DNA of 64,000 bases from positions 544,034 through 608,033 of the forward strand of contig NZ_MPVN01000004.1 of the NCBI RefSeq assembly GCF_001955535.1. Reading direction: 5' to 3'. The notes beneath the pieces are model-generated. The model was not told the DNA's origin, made no database searches, and was given only the letters and a program-made list of their open reading frames with translations. Source of the stretch: Paenibacillus sp. FSL H7-0326 (lineage in GTDB: Bacteria; Bacillota; Bacilli; Paenibacillales; Paenibacillaceae). Positions 16,201 through 25,548 of this stretch are shown here, piece after piece. Every line of letters starts with the position of its first letter. Position 1 is the stretch's first letter. A program made the translations under genes and the position numbers.

Positions 16201-17496
16201 TTGAATGAAGTCATCACATGGCTATGGCTTGTTGTGGATGCATTAATCGCTTTGCTGACACAGCCATTTTATTACATAGCCATCGTATTATTAGCGCTCA
16301 GTTACCGTCGTCAGGGGATGCTAGAACGAAGATTGCTCCACACACGCCTTAATGGGTGGCCGCTGTTAACATTGCGGGCTATTTTTACAGGTATACTGAT
16401 TGGTCTTATTGTATCTGTCGTTTATTTATTCCTGGGAATTGAAATGACAGCACAGGCTGTGCTGGTGATATGGGTAACATCGATTATACTGATGCTGCTG
16501 CGGATCAGATACCTGAACGCGGTATATGCAGTGGGTTTACTCGGTATCATACAATGGGTGCTTAAGCTGTTTGGCAGCTGGGAGCCTCAAGGCTTCCTCG
16601 AAGCCGTCGTCTCTACAATCCGTGATCTGCCGATTCCTCAGCTGCTGGTGCTAGCAGCAGTGCTGCACTTGACTCAGGCTCTGTTCGTAAGGCTGCAGCA
16701 GCGGCAGAACGCTTCTCCTGTTTATTTTAAAGGGAAGAGGGGCAAGCTTGTCGGCGGTTATCAGCTGCAGTACTATGTACCGGTGCCGCTTATGCTGCTT
16801 ATGCCCACCAATTCGGGAAGTGGAGCAGATTTAGCGTGGAGTCCGCTGATTTCCGGCGGTGCCGATATGTATATGCTTTTTGCTGTTCCTTTTATTGTCG
16901 GATTTAGTGAAATGACAAAAAGTATGCTGCCTGAAGACAAATCAGCGCTTACCGCGAAGCGGCTCCTGCTGTATGGAGTCATACTGCTCGCCTTGAGTCT
17001 GTTGTCCGTGTGGTGGAATCCCTTGTCTCTGGTGGCTGTGCTATTTGCTCTTCTAGGTCTTGAAGCGATATGCTGGATCAGTTCGTCGGAGGAAGAAAAT
17101 CGCAGCCCAATCTATGTACATCCTAAGCAGGGACTGCAGGTTCTGGCCGTATTGCCGGGAAGTCCTGCGGAGGAGCTGGGAATCCAGACGGGTGAGGTTA
17201 TCTTTCGAGTGAATGGACAGCATGTCAACTCCCAAGCGGAGCTGCACAGCGCGCTTCGTATGAACCCTGCATTTTGCAAATTGGAAGTACGCAATATTGA
17301 AGGCGAGAGTAAATTCCTGCAGCGTGCGATATACGAAGGTGAGCATCACCAGCTCGGAGCACTGCTTGCGCCAGATCCGGATACCGGCTTTGCAATCGAC
17401 GAGCGTCCTGCCTCGTTCTTTCAGATCGTCGGGATGAAGGTGGATACACATCGTACCGATAAGCCAGCGCCCGATCCTTTCAGTCACGAAGCATGA
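16201..17496 (+). CDS. minJ: MinJ-like polytopic membrane protein with C-terminal PDZ domain
   Basis: The 431-residue protein has about seven or eight membrane segments in its first ~300 residues and a PDZ domain at the C-terminus (~300-385: KQGLQVLAVLPGSPAEELGI, EVIFRVNGQHVNSQAEL). This is the layout of B. subtilis MinJ (YvjD), which bridges DivIVA and MinD to place the division site and is encoded near ctpB and ftsEX. The start is TTG 16201 after GAGGGGG. Identity rests on architecture and neighbourhood; direct similarity to MinJ was judged by eye only. A general PDZ membrane protein is the alternative. Confidence 0.7.
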   Translation: MNEVITWLWLVVDALIALLTQPFYYIAIVLLALSYRRQGMLERRLLHTRLNGWPLLTLRAIFTGILIGLIVSVVYLFLGIEMTAQAVLVIWVTSIILMLLRIRYLNAVYAVGLLGIIQWVLKLFGSWEPQGFLEAVVSTIRDLPIPQLLVLAAVLHLTQALFVRLQQRQNASPVYFKGKRGKLVGGYQLQYYVPVPLMLLMPTNSGSGADLAWSPLISGGADMYMLFAVPFIVGFSEMTKSMLPEDKSALTAKRLLLYGVILLALSLLSVWWNPLSLVAVLFALLGLEAICWISSSEEENRSPIYVHPKQGLQVLAVLPGSPAEELGIQTGEVIFRVNGQHVNSQAELHSALRMNPAFCKLEVRNIEGESKFLQRAIYEGEHHQLGALLAPDPDTGFAIDERPASFFQIVGMKVDTHRTDKPAPDPFSHEA

Positions 17497-17587
17497 GGGG
17501 ATAGAAGCTGAAATTACTTTAAGCAATCACACGATAAGCTAAGCCGGAGAAGGGGAACATCTACACACAAGCTTCTCTGCACAAAAA

Positions 17588-17634
17588 ACAACCTCCATCC
17601 TGCCTATAAAGCAGGGTGGAGGTTTTACTTTTTT
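17588..17634. terminator. Bidirectional terminator between minJ-like gene and motB
   Basis: AACCTCCATCCTGC at 17590-17603 pairs with GCAGGGTGGAGGTT at 17611-17624 (one wobble), with a 7-nt loop, T-rich on the right and A-rich on the left. It can end both converging transcripts. Confidence 0.9.
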
Positions 17635-17655
17635 ATATTCAAATGAGATCTAGCT

Positions 17656-18492
17656 TTACTCACTTTGCAGCTGGCGCAGAACAGTGATTTCCACTCTGCG
17701 GTTTTGTTGTCTGCCAGCGGCGGTCGTATTCTCTGCTGCAGGCCGGTTATCCGCATATCCGGCATATTGGAAGCTGTTCGGATCCAGTCCTTCCTGCTCA
17801 ATAAAATAACGAAGCACAGAGAGTGCGCGCTCACCGGAGAGTTCCCAGTTGTCCCGGTATTTGGAGCCTGATGTCACTGGGGTATTATCGGTGTGACCCT
17901 CGATTGAGATGGTTGTCGCAAGATCCCTAAACAAGCTGGCTAATTGAGACAGAACGGGGCCTGCACCCTCCATTAAATTTGCATCCCCAGTGCGAAACAG
18001 AAATTGTTCACTCAGCGTAATGGAGATCCCTTGAGGCTTGTCCACTACAAAAATAAGATTCTCAAGCTCATGGTCTCTTATATAATCCTCGATCAAGGCC
18101 ATCAGATCCTGAAGCTCTTTTTCTTGCTCACGGAAGGCAGTCTCTCGTTCGGTCAAAGGTCCGCTGTCTGCCTCTTGTTCCGTATCTGAACCGGCTCCGC
18201 CTGAACCGGGCTGGTTTGCTTCACTGCCTGTCTCGCCATTTTGACCAGAGGGGTAGTCAATTACGCCATTTCCTCCGTCAAGAATTCCGCTTGAGCTCTG
18301 AAAGGTAGTCTGCAGGGAGCTGGTAACTTCCTCATACTTGTTTGCATCAAGCCGGCTCATCGCATACATCATCACGAAGAAAATGAGCAGAAGTGTTATG
18401 AGATCCGCATAGGTGATCATCCAGCGATCATGCGGAGAGCCGGAGGAATGCGCGGACTTTACATTCCGTGTTCGCCTATTCCGCTGTCTCAT
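17656..18492 (-). CDS. motB: Flagellar stator protein MotB
   Basis: MotB is the stator subunit that anchors the ion channel to peptidoglycan. The 278-residue protein has a single membrane segment with the essential ion-binding aspartate in TYADLITLLLIFFVMMY (residues ~26-42). A low-complexity G/E/S-rich linker follows (~65-115), then an OmpA-like peptidoglycan-binding domain (~140-275) with IEGHTDNTPV and QQNRRVEI. The frame extends to ATG 18501, but GAGGAAGG is best spaced for ATG 18492. The gene overlaps the end of motA, so the two are co-translated. No flagellar structural genes are in the window. Ion choice (proton or sodium) is not clear. Confidence 0.9.
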   Translation of the reverse strand: MRQRNRRTRNVKSAHSSGSPHDRWMITYADLITLLLIFFVMMYAMSRLDANKYEEVTSSLQTTFQSSSGILDGGNGVIDYPSGQNGETGSEANQPGSGGAGSDTEQEADSGPLTERETAFREQEKELQDLMALIEDYIRDHELENLIFVVDKPQGISITLSEQFLFRTGDANLMEGAGPVLSQLASLFRDLATTISIEGHTDNTPVTSGSKYRDNWELSGERALSVLRYFIEQEGLDPNSFQYAGYADNRPAAENTTAAGRQQNRRVEITVLRQLQSE

Positions 18493-19270
18493 GCATGACA
18501 TCCTTCCTCGGGCTTAATGAATTTGGCAGTGAGGTAATATAAGTGTTCAGCTTTTTGCGAACGAGCAGCGCATTATCACCATTTTGTACTGACAATACAC
18601 CTTCCAGAATCATTTCCATGCCCATAATTTCCTCTGCGCCCTTGGCTCTAATCTTGGAGGCGATGGGCAAGAAGATCAGGTTTGCGCTGGCTACCCCATA
18701 TAAGGTCGCGATAAAAGCAACGGCGATCGATGGACCGAGCTGACTCGGATCTGTCAGATGACCAAGCACCTGAATGAGTCCCATAACGGTCCCGATAATC
18801 CCCATGGTCGGCGCATAGGAGCCTGCAGATTCAAATAGCTTGGCATAGTTATCATGCTCCTGTTCCTTGGCATCGATATCCAGCTCCATAATCTGACGGA
18901 CGATCGGCTGATCTGTTCCATCCACAACTAACTGAATGCCTTCTCTTAAGAAAACATTAGGGTGATCAACGACCTTCTGCTCCAAGGCTAGAACACCTTC
19001 ACGTCTTGCAACCATGGACATCTCTACGATATCCTCCAGCCACTCCTTTACTTCAGACCGATTCGGCTTGAAGGCCAGTTTAATGCCCGCAGGCAGAGTA
19101 CGGATCCGGTGCAGTGGATAGCTGATGAGCACGGCTGCAATCGTACCGCCGAAGACGATAAGAGCAGCCGTCCCTTGAAATAGTCCTGTTATTTGTCCCC
19201 CTTCCCATAAAAATCCTCCAATGATTGCGACAGCTCCGGCTATAAGGCCGATTAGGGTCGCGATATCCAT
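18476..19270 (-). CDS. motA: Flagellar stator protein MotA (MotA/PomA/MotP family)
   Basis: MotA is the stator subunit with four membrane segments that, with MotB, converts ion flow into flagellar torque. The 264-residue protein has membrane segments at ~3-22, ~32-52, ~145-170 and ~180-205, and a cytoplasmic loop with EMSMVARREGVLALEQ that contacts FliG. The block SAGSYAPTMGIIGTVMGLI and AVAFIATLYGVASANLIFLP resembles the PomA/MotP type more than B. subtilis MotA, so a sodium-driven stator is possible. GGAGGG lies 8 nt before ATG 19270; TTG 19273 is the alternative. It is the first gene of motA-motB. Confidence 0.9.
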   Translation of the reverse strand: MDIATLIGLIAGAVAIIGGFLWEGGQITGLFQGTAALIVFGGTIAAVLISYPLHRIRTLPAGIKLAFKPNRSEVKEWLEDIVEMSMVARREGVLALEQKVVDHPNVFLREGIQLVVDGTDQPIVRQIMELDIDAKEQEHDNYAKLFESAGSYAPTMGIIGTVMGLIQVLGHLTDPSQLGPSIAVAFIATLYGVASANLIFLPIASKIRAKGAEEIMGMEMILEGVLSVQNGDNALLVRKKLNTYITSLPNSLSPRKDVMHETAE

Positions 19271-19735
19271 CAAAAATTCCCTCCAGTCATTTGCTTTCTA
19301 TATTTGCATCCAGGACATGAACCGAGTATAATAAACGGGAACAAACATTCTTATAAATGCTTTTGCTTAACTCACGAACGAAGAGCCGGTGAAACAGCCT
19401 GATGAAGAGCTTCATTCCACTTTTTGAGATGGGTTCTTTTTTATTTCGGCTGAGGAACTTCATTTGTTTAATGTTAGGGAAATAAGCAATGCAGTATATA
19501 AAATGGTTTCCGAATGTTATATTTTCGGTAAATCTCGACATATATAAGGATATTGCACAGCTTGCTATGGGCAGTTCTTACAACAATATCTAGGTTGATT
19601 TGAAGTTTTTGAGTGTAAGTATGTACATTGATGACTTCATTCTATCTGGATATTTGTAGTTTCTTAGCGAGAGAGATCGAAATTTGCATAATCCTGGTGT
19701 AAAACTATTTTAGACGATGAAGGTGAGGTTGGGCA
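19271..19735. other. Intergenic region motA/uvrB, no gene seen
   Basis: These 465 bp separate the divergent motA and uvrB genes and should hold promoters for both. They are AT-rich. The minus-strand frame 19287-19541 has no ribosome binding site or family features and looks spurious. GAAC-AAAC-ATTC at 19339-19350 is one base from the GAAC-N4-GTTC core of Gram-positive LexA sites, but it is ~390 bp from uvrB. CCGAA-N9-TTCGG near 19508-19526 is a weak inverted repeat. Confidence 0.5.
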
Positions 19736-21730
19736 ATGAGCGATATTGTCATGAGCAATAAAGGATTTGAACTCGTATCGGAATTTGAACCTCAAGGGGA
19801 TCAGCCGCAAGCGATTGTAGAGCTGGTAGAAGGGATCCGGCAAGGGAAGAGGCATCAGACATTGCTTGGTGCTACAGGTACCGGTAAGACGTTTACCATT
19901 GCTCAGACCATAGCGAAGTTAAATAGACCCACGCTTGTTATTGCACATAACAAGACGCTTGCGGCACAGCTCGCAAGTGAGTTCAAGGAGTTTTTTCCTA
20001 ACAATTCGGTAGATTACTTTGTAAGCTATTACGATTACTATCAACCGGAAGCCTATATTCCTTCTTCAGATACGTACATTGAGAAGGATTCAAGTATAAA
20101 TGAAGAAATTGATAAGCTTCGGCATTCGGCTACAAGTTCTTTGTTCGAGCGCCGAGACGTTATTATTGTTGCGAGTGTATCCTGCATCTACGGTCTCGGT
20201 TCTCCGATCGAATATTCCAATATGCTATTGTCGCTTCGTGTAGGGATGGAGAAGTCTCGCAAGGAGATTTTGTCACGTCTCGTGGATATCCAATACCAGC
20301 GTAATGACCTTAATTTTGTCCGGGGGACATTCCGCGTGCGCGGTGATGTCATTGAGATTTTTCCGGCATCTAAAGATCAGCATGCGATGCGAATCGAGCT
20401 TTTTGGAGACGAGGTTGAGCGCATTACAGAGATTGACGTGCTGACCGGCGAGCTCATAGGTGAGCGCGATCATGTGGCTATATTCCCGGCGTCTCACTTT
20501 GTTACGCGTGAGGAGACGATGAGAGTTGCGCTTGTTAATATTGAGCGTGAGCTCGAGGAGCGCCTTGCTGAACTGCGTGAACAGGGCAAGCTGCTCGAGG
20601 CACAGCGTCTGGAACAGCGGACACGTTACGATATCGAGATGATGAAGGAAGTGGGATTCTGCTCCGGGATTGAGAATTATTCTGGTCCACTGACCTTCCG
20701 TGAGGCAGGAGCTACACCGTATACACTGCTCGACTATTTCCCTGACGATATGCTGGTTGTCATTGACGAGTCGCATGTGACATTGCCTCAAATTCGTGCA
20801 ATGTATAACGGTGACCGTGCGCGGAAGACCGTACTCGTAGAGCACGGATTTCGTTTGCCGTCCGCACTGGATAACCGTCCATTGCAGTTCGAGGAATTCG
20901 AGAAGAAGACGAAGCAGCTCGTATACGTCTCTGCCACTCCAGGTCCTTATGAAATTGAGCATACCGAAGGAGATATGGTTCAGCAGATTATTCGTCCAAC
21001 AGGTCTGCTTGATCCGATCATTGAAGTGAGACCAACCAAAGGTCAGATTGATGATCTGATTGGTGAGATTCGGGACCGTGTAGAGAAGGATGAGCGCGTG
21101 CTTGTTACGACACTGACGAAGAAGATGGCAGAGGATCTGACCGATTACTTCAAGGAAGTCGGCATTAAGGTCAGATATATGCACTCAGATATTAAGACGC
21201 TGGAGCGTATGGCCATTCTGAGGGATCTCCGGCTCGGCACATTCCATGTACTTATCGGAATTAACCTGCTGCGGGAAGGACTTGATCTTCCTGAAGTATC
21301 GCTTGTTGCTATATTGGATGCTGACAAAGAGGGCTTCCTGCGTTCTGAACGCTCACTTATTCAGACTATTGGACGCGCTGCCCGGAACAGTGAAGGTAAA
21401 GTTATCATGTATGGTGATAAGATTACGGACTCCATGGATAAAGCGATGAAGGAGACGGAACGTCGTCGTGCGATTCAGGTCGCTTATAATGAAGAGCATG
21501 GAATCACACCACAGACCATCCGCAAGAAGATTCGTGAGGTTATTGAGGCAACGAAGGTGGCCGAGGCGAAGAGCGATTATCTGACAGGCGGCACAGAGAA
21601 GATGTCGAAGCGCGAGCGTCAGTCGTTGATGCAGCGTCTTGAGGCTGAAATGAAGGATGCAGCGAAGAACTTGCAGTTCGAGCGTGCCGCAGAACTACGA
21701 GATGCCCTGCTTGAATTGAAGGCTGAATAA
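19736..21730 (+). CDS. uvrB: Excinuclease ABC subunit B
   Basis: UvrB is the damage-verifying helicase-like subunit of nucleotide excision repair. UvrA loads it onto damaged DNA, and it recruits UvrC. The 664 residues match the family. Visible features are Walker A LLGATGTGKT (~42-51), the beta-hairpin YYDYYQPEAYIPSSDTYIEK that clamps DNA, DESHV (Walker B), helicase motifs VSATPG and INLLREGLDLPEVSLVAILD, and a C-terminal UVR motif LEAEMKDAAKNLQFERAAEL for UvrC contact. Start ATG 19736 follows AAGGTGAGG. uvrA lies downstream but is separated by 943 bp of repeats. No clear LexA box was found close to the start. Confidence 0.97.
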   Translation: MSDIVMSNKGFELVSEFEPQGDQPQAIVELVEGIRQGKRHQTLLGATGTGKTFTIAQTIAKLNRPTLVIAHNKTLAAQLASEFKEFFPNNSVDYFVSYYDYYQPEAYIPSSDTYIEKDSSINEEIDKLRHSATSSLFERRDVIIVASVSCIYGLGSPIEYSNMLLSLRVGMEKSRKEILSRLVDIQYQRNDLNFVRGTFRVRGDVIEIFPASKDQHAMRIELFGDEVERITEIDVLTGELIGERDHVAIFPASHFVTREETMRVALVNIERELEERLAELREQGKLLEAQRLEQRTRYDIEMMKEVGFCSGIENYSGPLTFREAGATPYTLLDYFPDDMLVVIDESHVTLPQIRAMYNGDRARKTVLVEHGFRLPSALDNRPLQFEEFEKKTKQLVYVSATPGPYEIEHTEGDMVQQIIRPTGLLDPIIEVRPTKGQIDDLIGEIRDRVEKDERVLVTTLTKKMAEDLTDYFKEVGIKVRYMHSDIKTLERMAILRDLRLGTFHVLIGINLLREGLDLPEVSLVAILDADKEGFLRSERSLIQTIGRAARNSEGKVIMYGDKITDSMDKAMKETERRRAIQVAYNEEHGITPQTIRKKIREVIEATKVAEAKSDYLTGGTEKMSKRERQSLMQRLEAEMKDAAKNLQFERAAELRDALLELKAE

Positions 21731-21733
21731 AAT

Positions 21734-21767
21734 AAGAAGAGAACGGCCGAGGGGTCGTTCTCTTCTT
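21734..21767 (+). terminator. Terminator-like hairpin after uvrB
   Basis: AAGAAGAGAACG at 21734-21745 and CGTTCTCTTCTT at 21756-21767 pair perfectly. The T-rich part is within the stem and AAAGAG follows, so the U-tract is poor. It likely still marks the uvrB transcript end. Confidence 0.65.
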
Positions 21768-21902
21768 AAAGAGTGCATAAGGTACGTTGCTATTTCTGTA
21801 CTCTTTAATTTCATAATTGTATTTCGTTTAATAACGTTGAAAGCTGATCATAAGGGCTATACTTATTGATAAATTGATATATTGTTTAATTTAGTAGAAC
21901 AA

Positions 21903-22475
21903 GGACCGAGCTCGGAGAGCAATGGTCCGCCCGTGGGATGAAGCGAAGCGATCCCACGCAGGAAGTTGCACTTGAAGGACCGAGCTCGAAGAGCAATGGT
22001 CCGCCTGTGGGATGGAGCGAAGCGATCCCACGCAGGAAGTTGCACTTGAAGGACCGAGCTCGGAGAGCAATGGTCCACCTGTGGGATGAAGCGAAGCGAT
22101 CCCACGCAGGAAGTTGCACTTGAAGGACCGAGCTCGAAGAGCAATGGTCCGCCTGTGGGATGGGCGAAGCGATCCCACAACAGGAAGTTGCACTTGAAGG
22201 ACCGAGCTCGAAGAGCAATGGTCGGCCTGTGGGATGATGCGAAGCAATCCCACTCAGGAGCGTGCACTTGAAGGACCGAGCTCGAAGAGCAATGGTCCGC
22301 CTGTGGGATGGAGCGAAGCGATCCCACGCAGGAGCGTGCACTTGAAGGACCGAGCTCGAAGAGCAATGGTCCGCCTGTGGGATGATGCGAAGCAATCCCA
22401 CCAACATGCACTTGAAGGACCGAGCTCGAAGAGCAATGGTCCGCCCGTGGGATATAGCGAAGCAATCCCACTCAC
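21903..22475. repeat. Eight tandem 74-bp units with two hairpins each (uvrB-uvrA gap)
   Basis: Units start at 21903, 21977, 22051, 22125, 22199, 22273, 22347 and 22417. The spacing is exactly 74 bp except the seventh unit (70 bp), and the eighth decays at ~22475. Each unit has hairpin 1, with outer arms GGACC/GGTCC enclosing GCTC-gaa-GAGC, and hairpin 2, with arms GTGGGAT/ATCCCAC around a loop with GCGAAGC. A tail reads AAGTTGCACTTGAA or a close variant. Changes between units fall mostly in loops and linkers, while the stem arms are nearly constant (unit 5 has GGTCG). The repeats create spurious open frames on both strands. No spacers of unique sequence exist, so this is not CRISPR. Confidence 0.92.
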
Positions 22476-22497
22476 GGTACGCGTCGGATGTAAAGCA

Positions 22498-22528
22498 TGT
22501 TCTGGACAACCAGATGGGTTGTCCAGAA
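22498..22528. repeat. 13-bp perfect inverted repeat upstream of uvrA
   Basis: GTTCTGGACAACC at 22498-22510 and GGTTGTCCAGAAC at 22516-22528 are exact reverse complements with a 5-bp spacer (AGATG). It directly follows the 74-bp array and has no T-tract. The outer GTTC...GAAC ends do not have LexA spacing. Confidence 0.75.
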
Positions 22529-22591
22529 CGAATGCGGTCCAAGCACAACAACCCAGCTGTAAATAACCACGAGCCCAACTACTTCGGCCAA

Positions 22592-22644
22592 TTTCCGGTT
22601 TCCAAAGGGAGGTCCCTTTGGGGTCCTCCCTCTCAGGGAGGATT
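22592..22644 (+). other. Two consecutive hairpins in the uvrA leader
   Basis: CCAAAGGGA/TCCCTTTGG and, a few bases on, TCCTCCCT/AGGGAGGA form two adjacent short-loop stems. They end about 20 nt before AAGGAGA and the uvrA GTG start. The second stem contains ribosome-binding-site-like GGGAGG, and a further TAGGAGGG follows. An alternative pairing that hides the true ribosome binding site is conceivable. Confidence 0.5.
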
Positions 22645-22673
22645 TAGGAGGGTTCTTTTAAGGAGATGAGAGT

Positions 22674-25535
22674 GTGGCGAACGAGAGTATAATCATTAAA
22701 GGCGCAAGGGCGCACAATCTGAAGAACATCGATGTAACGATCCCGCGCGACCGTTTTGTCGTCCTGACCGGACTGAGCGGATCCGGTAAATCATCGCTGG
22801 CATTCGATACGATATATGCCGAAGGTCAGCGTAGATATGTAGAGTCACTGTCCGCATATGCCCGTCAGTTTCTAGGGCAGATGGAGAAGCCCGACGTAGA
22901 TTCGATAGATGGACTGTCTCCTGCGATTTCAATAGATCAGAAAACAACAAGCCGCAATCCGCGCTCAACGGTAGGAACCGTTACCGAAATTTATGACTAT
23001 TTGCGTCTATTGTTTGCACGCATCGGTCATCCGCATTGTCCGGAACATGGTGTAGAGATTACTTCCCAGACTGTAGAGCAGATGGTTGACCGGATTATGA
23101 GCTACCCGGAACGGACAAGGCTGCAGATTCTGGCGCCTGTTATTTCGGGCCGCAAGGGTGAGCACAAGAGTCTGCTGGCAGATATTTCGAAGCAAGGCTT
23201 CGTACGGGTAAGGATTGATGGCGAGCTCCGTGACTTGTCGGAGAACATTGAGCTTGAGAAGAACAAGAAGCATACGATTGAGGTCGTAGTGGACCGGATC
23301 GTCGTGAAGGAAGACATTCAGTCACGTTTGTCCGATTCGATTGAAACCGCGCTTAAAATATCCGGCGGTCAGCTGCTGGTTGATATCATTGGAGAAGAAG
23401 AGCTGAGATTCAGCTCCAACTATGCCTGTCCGATATGCGGATTCAGCATTGAGGAGCTCTCCCCGCGTATGTTCTCGTTCAACAGTCCATTTGGTGCCTG
23501 TCCGGATTGTGACGGCTTGGGAACTAAGATGATTGTCGATCCTGATCTGCTCGTTCCAGATCGCAGCAAGTCGATCGAAGGCGGTGCATTTGAAGCTTGG
23601 GCTGGAGGGACGTCGAACTACTACCCGCAATTTTTACGTTCCGTATGTGAGCATTACAAGATTCCGATGAACGTTCCTGTCAGCGAGCTGTCACCAGATC
23701 AGATGAACAAGCTCCTTCGAGGGACGAATGGTGAGAAGATCCGTTTCCGTTATGAGAATGATTTTGGCCAAAGAAAAGAAGCTTATGTTGTATTTGAAGG
23801 GATTATTCCCAATCTGGAGCGCCGGTATCGTGATACGGCTTCGGAAGGTATTCGTGAGTTCATCGAAGGCTTTATGGGCGAGAAGCCGTGTGGAACATGT
23901 AAAGGTCATCGTCTCAAAAAAGAAGTGCTGGCCGTTACTGTCAATGGCAACAACATGGCTTATGTGACCAATCTCTCCATTGGAGCGGCCATGGAATTCT
24001 TCAGCAATTTGCAGCTCTCCGAGAAGGAACAGGCGATTGCCCATTTGATTCTCAAAGAGATCAACAGTCGTCTGGGATTCCTCGTAAACGTCGGGTTGAA
24101 CTACCTTACTATGAGCAGAGCTGCAGGTACATTATCCGGCGGGGAAGCACAGCGTATTCGGCTTGCGACACAGATCGGCTCCAGTCTCATGGGTGTATTG
24201 TATATATTGGATGAGCCAAGCATCGGACTGCATCAGCGTGACAATGACCGTCTGATTGCAACACTGGGTCATATGCGTGACCTCGGAAATACGCTCATTG
24301 TCGTAGAGCATGACGAGGATACGATGATGGCAGCGGATTATATTATTGATATCGGTCCGGGAGCCGGAATTCATGGCGGTCAGATCATATCGCAGGGCAC
24401 ACCGCAGGAAGTCATGAATGATCCTAATTCATTGACGGGCAGCTATCTCAGCGGACGCAAGTTTATCCCTGTTCCTGCCGAGAGACGGAAGACGGATGAT
24501 CGCTGGCTGGAAATTCGCGGTGCGAAGGAGAACAATCTCAAGAACATTAATGTGAAGATTCCACTAGGTGTATTTACAGCGGTTACTGGTGTATCCGGTT
24601 CAGGCAAATCTACCCTTGTGAATGAGATCTTGTACAAAACACTGGCACGGGATTTGAACCGGGCAAGAGTACGCCCAGGGCAGTATAAGGAAATGAAAGG
24701 CTTGGAGCATATTGACAAGGTCATTGATATTGATCAATCTCCAATCGGCCGTACACCTCGATCCAACCCGGCAACGTACACGGGTGTATTTGATGATATT
24801 CGAGATCTGTACTCTCAAACGAATGAAGCCAAGCTGCGCGGCTACCAAAAGGGCCGATTCAGCTTTAACATCAAGGGCGGCAGATGTGAGGCGTGTAAGG
24901 GCGATGGAATCATTAAGATCGAGATGCACTTCCTGCCGGACGTTTATGTACCTTGTGAAGTCTGCAAAGGGAAACGATATAACCGGGAAACGTTAGAGGT
25001 TAAATACAAAGAGAAGAACATTTCTGAAGTACTAGATATGACGATTGAAGATGCGGTGGAATTCTTCCGCAACATTCCTAAGATTCATCGCAAAATTCAA
25101 ACCCTGCTGGATGTCGGCTTAGGATACGTCAAGCTCGGACAGCCGGCAACAACACTATCCGGGGGAGAGGCACAGCGCGTCAAGCTCGCATCTGAGCTGT
25201 ACCGCCGCAGTACCGGTAAGACGATGTATATCTTGGACGAGCCGACCACCGGTCTGCACGTGGATGATATTGATCGTTTGCTGACGGTACTTCACCGACT
25301 GGTGGACTCTGGGGAAACCGTGCTTGTCATTGAGCACAATCTGGATGTCATCAAGACGGTCGACCATATTATCGACTTGGGACCGGAAGGCGGAGACGGC
25401 GGCGGTACCATTATCGGTACAGGTTCTCCAGAGCAAATCGTCAAAGTGAATGAATCCTACACAGGTAAATACCTGAAGCCGGTGTTGGAACGGGATACCG
25501 AGCGCAGTCAAACCCTGGTGTTAAACCGTTCATAG
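22674..25535 (+). CDS. uvrA: Excinuclease ABC subunit A
   Basis: UvrA is the damage-sensing ATPase of nucleotide excision repair, active as a dimer that delivers UvrB. The 953 residues hold two ABC modules: Walker A GLSGSGKSS (~33-41) and GVSGSGKST (~640), and signatures LSGGEAQRIRLA and LSGGEAQRVKLA. Zinc modules appear as CPICGFSIEE...CPDCDGLG and CEACKGDG...CEVCKGKRYN. The conserved YAEGQRRYVESLSAYARQFL is present. The start is GTG 22674 with AAGGAGA upstream. A repeat array and leader hairpins separate it from uvrB, so it probably has its own promoter. A strong terminator follows. Confidence 0.97.
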   Translation: MANESIIIKGARAHNLKNIDVTIPRDRFVVLTGLSGSGKSSLAFDTIYAEGQRRYVESLSAYARQFLGQMEKPDVDSIDGLSPAISIDQKTTSRNPRSTVGTVTEIYDYLRLLFARIGHPHCPEHGVEITSQTVEQMVDRIMSYPERTRLQILAPVISGRKGEHKSLLADISKQGFVRVRIDGELRDLSENIELEKNKKHTIEVVVDRIVVKEDIQSRLSDSIETALKISGGQLLVDIIGEEELRFSSNYACPICGFSIEELSPRMFSFNSPFGACPDCDGLGTKMIVDPDLLVPDRSKSIEGGAFEAWAGGTSNYYPQFLRSVCEHYKIPMNVPVSELSPDQMNKLLRGTNGEKIRFRYENDFGQRKEAYVVFEGIIPNLERRYRDTASEGIREFIEGFMGEKPCGTCKGHRLKKEVLAVTVNGNNMAYVTNLSIGAAMEFFSNLQLSEKEQAIAHLILKEINSRLGFLVNVGLNYLTMSRAAGTLSGGEAQRIRLATQIGSSLMGVLYILDEPSIGLHQRDNDRLIATLGHMRDLGNTLIVVEHDEDTMMAADYIIDIGPGAGIHGGQIISQGTPQEVMNDPNSLTGSYLSGRKFIPVPAERRKTDDRWLEIRGAKENNLKNINVKIPLGVFTAVTGVSGSGKSTLVNEILYKTLARDLNRARVRPGQYKEMKGLEHIDKVIDIDQSPIGRTPRSNPATYTGVFDDIRDLYSQTNEAKLRGYQKGRFSFNIKGGRCEACKGDGIIKIEMHFLPDVYVPCEVCKGKRYNRETLEVKYKEKNISEVLDMTIEDAVEFFRNIPKIHRKIQTLLDVGLGYVKLGQPATTLSGGEAQRVKLASELYRRSTGKTMYILDEPTTGLHVDDIDRLLTVLHRLVDSGETVLVIEHNLDVIKTVDHIIDLGPEGGDGGGTIIGTGSPEQIVKVNESYTGKYLKPVLERDTERSQTLVLNRS

Positions 25536-25548
25536 CTGCTGCATGAAG

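Noticed and set aside
19339..19350. LexA (SOS) box for uvrB
   Set aside because: GAAC-N4-ATTC differs at a key base and is ~390 bp from the uvrB start; kept only as a note.
19287..19541. Possible minus-strand gene of 84 codons
   Set aside because: No ribosome binding site, no recognisable domain, lies in an AT-rich promoter gap.
21903..22475. CRISPR array or tandem tRNA-like genes
   Set aside because: Whole units repeat with no unique spacers, and the 74-nt unit lacks a T-loop or a cloverleaf, so neither fits.
21863..22578. Several overlapping repetitive open frames on both strands in the uvrB-uvrA gap
   Set aside because: All come from the 74-bp tandem units; frames exist on both strands at once and lack start signals.
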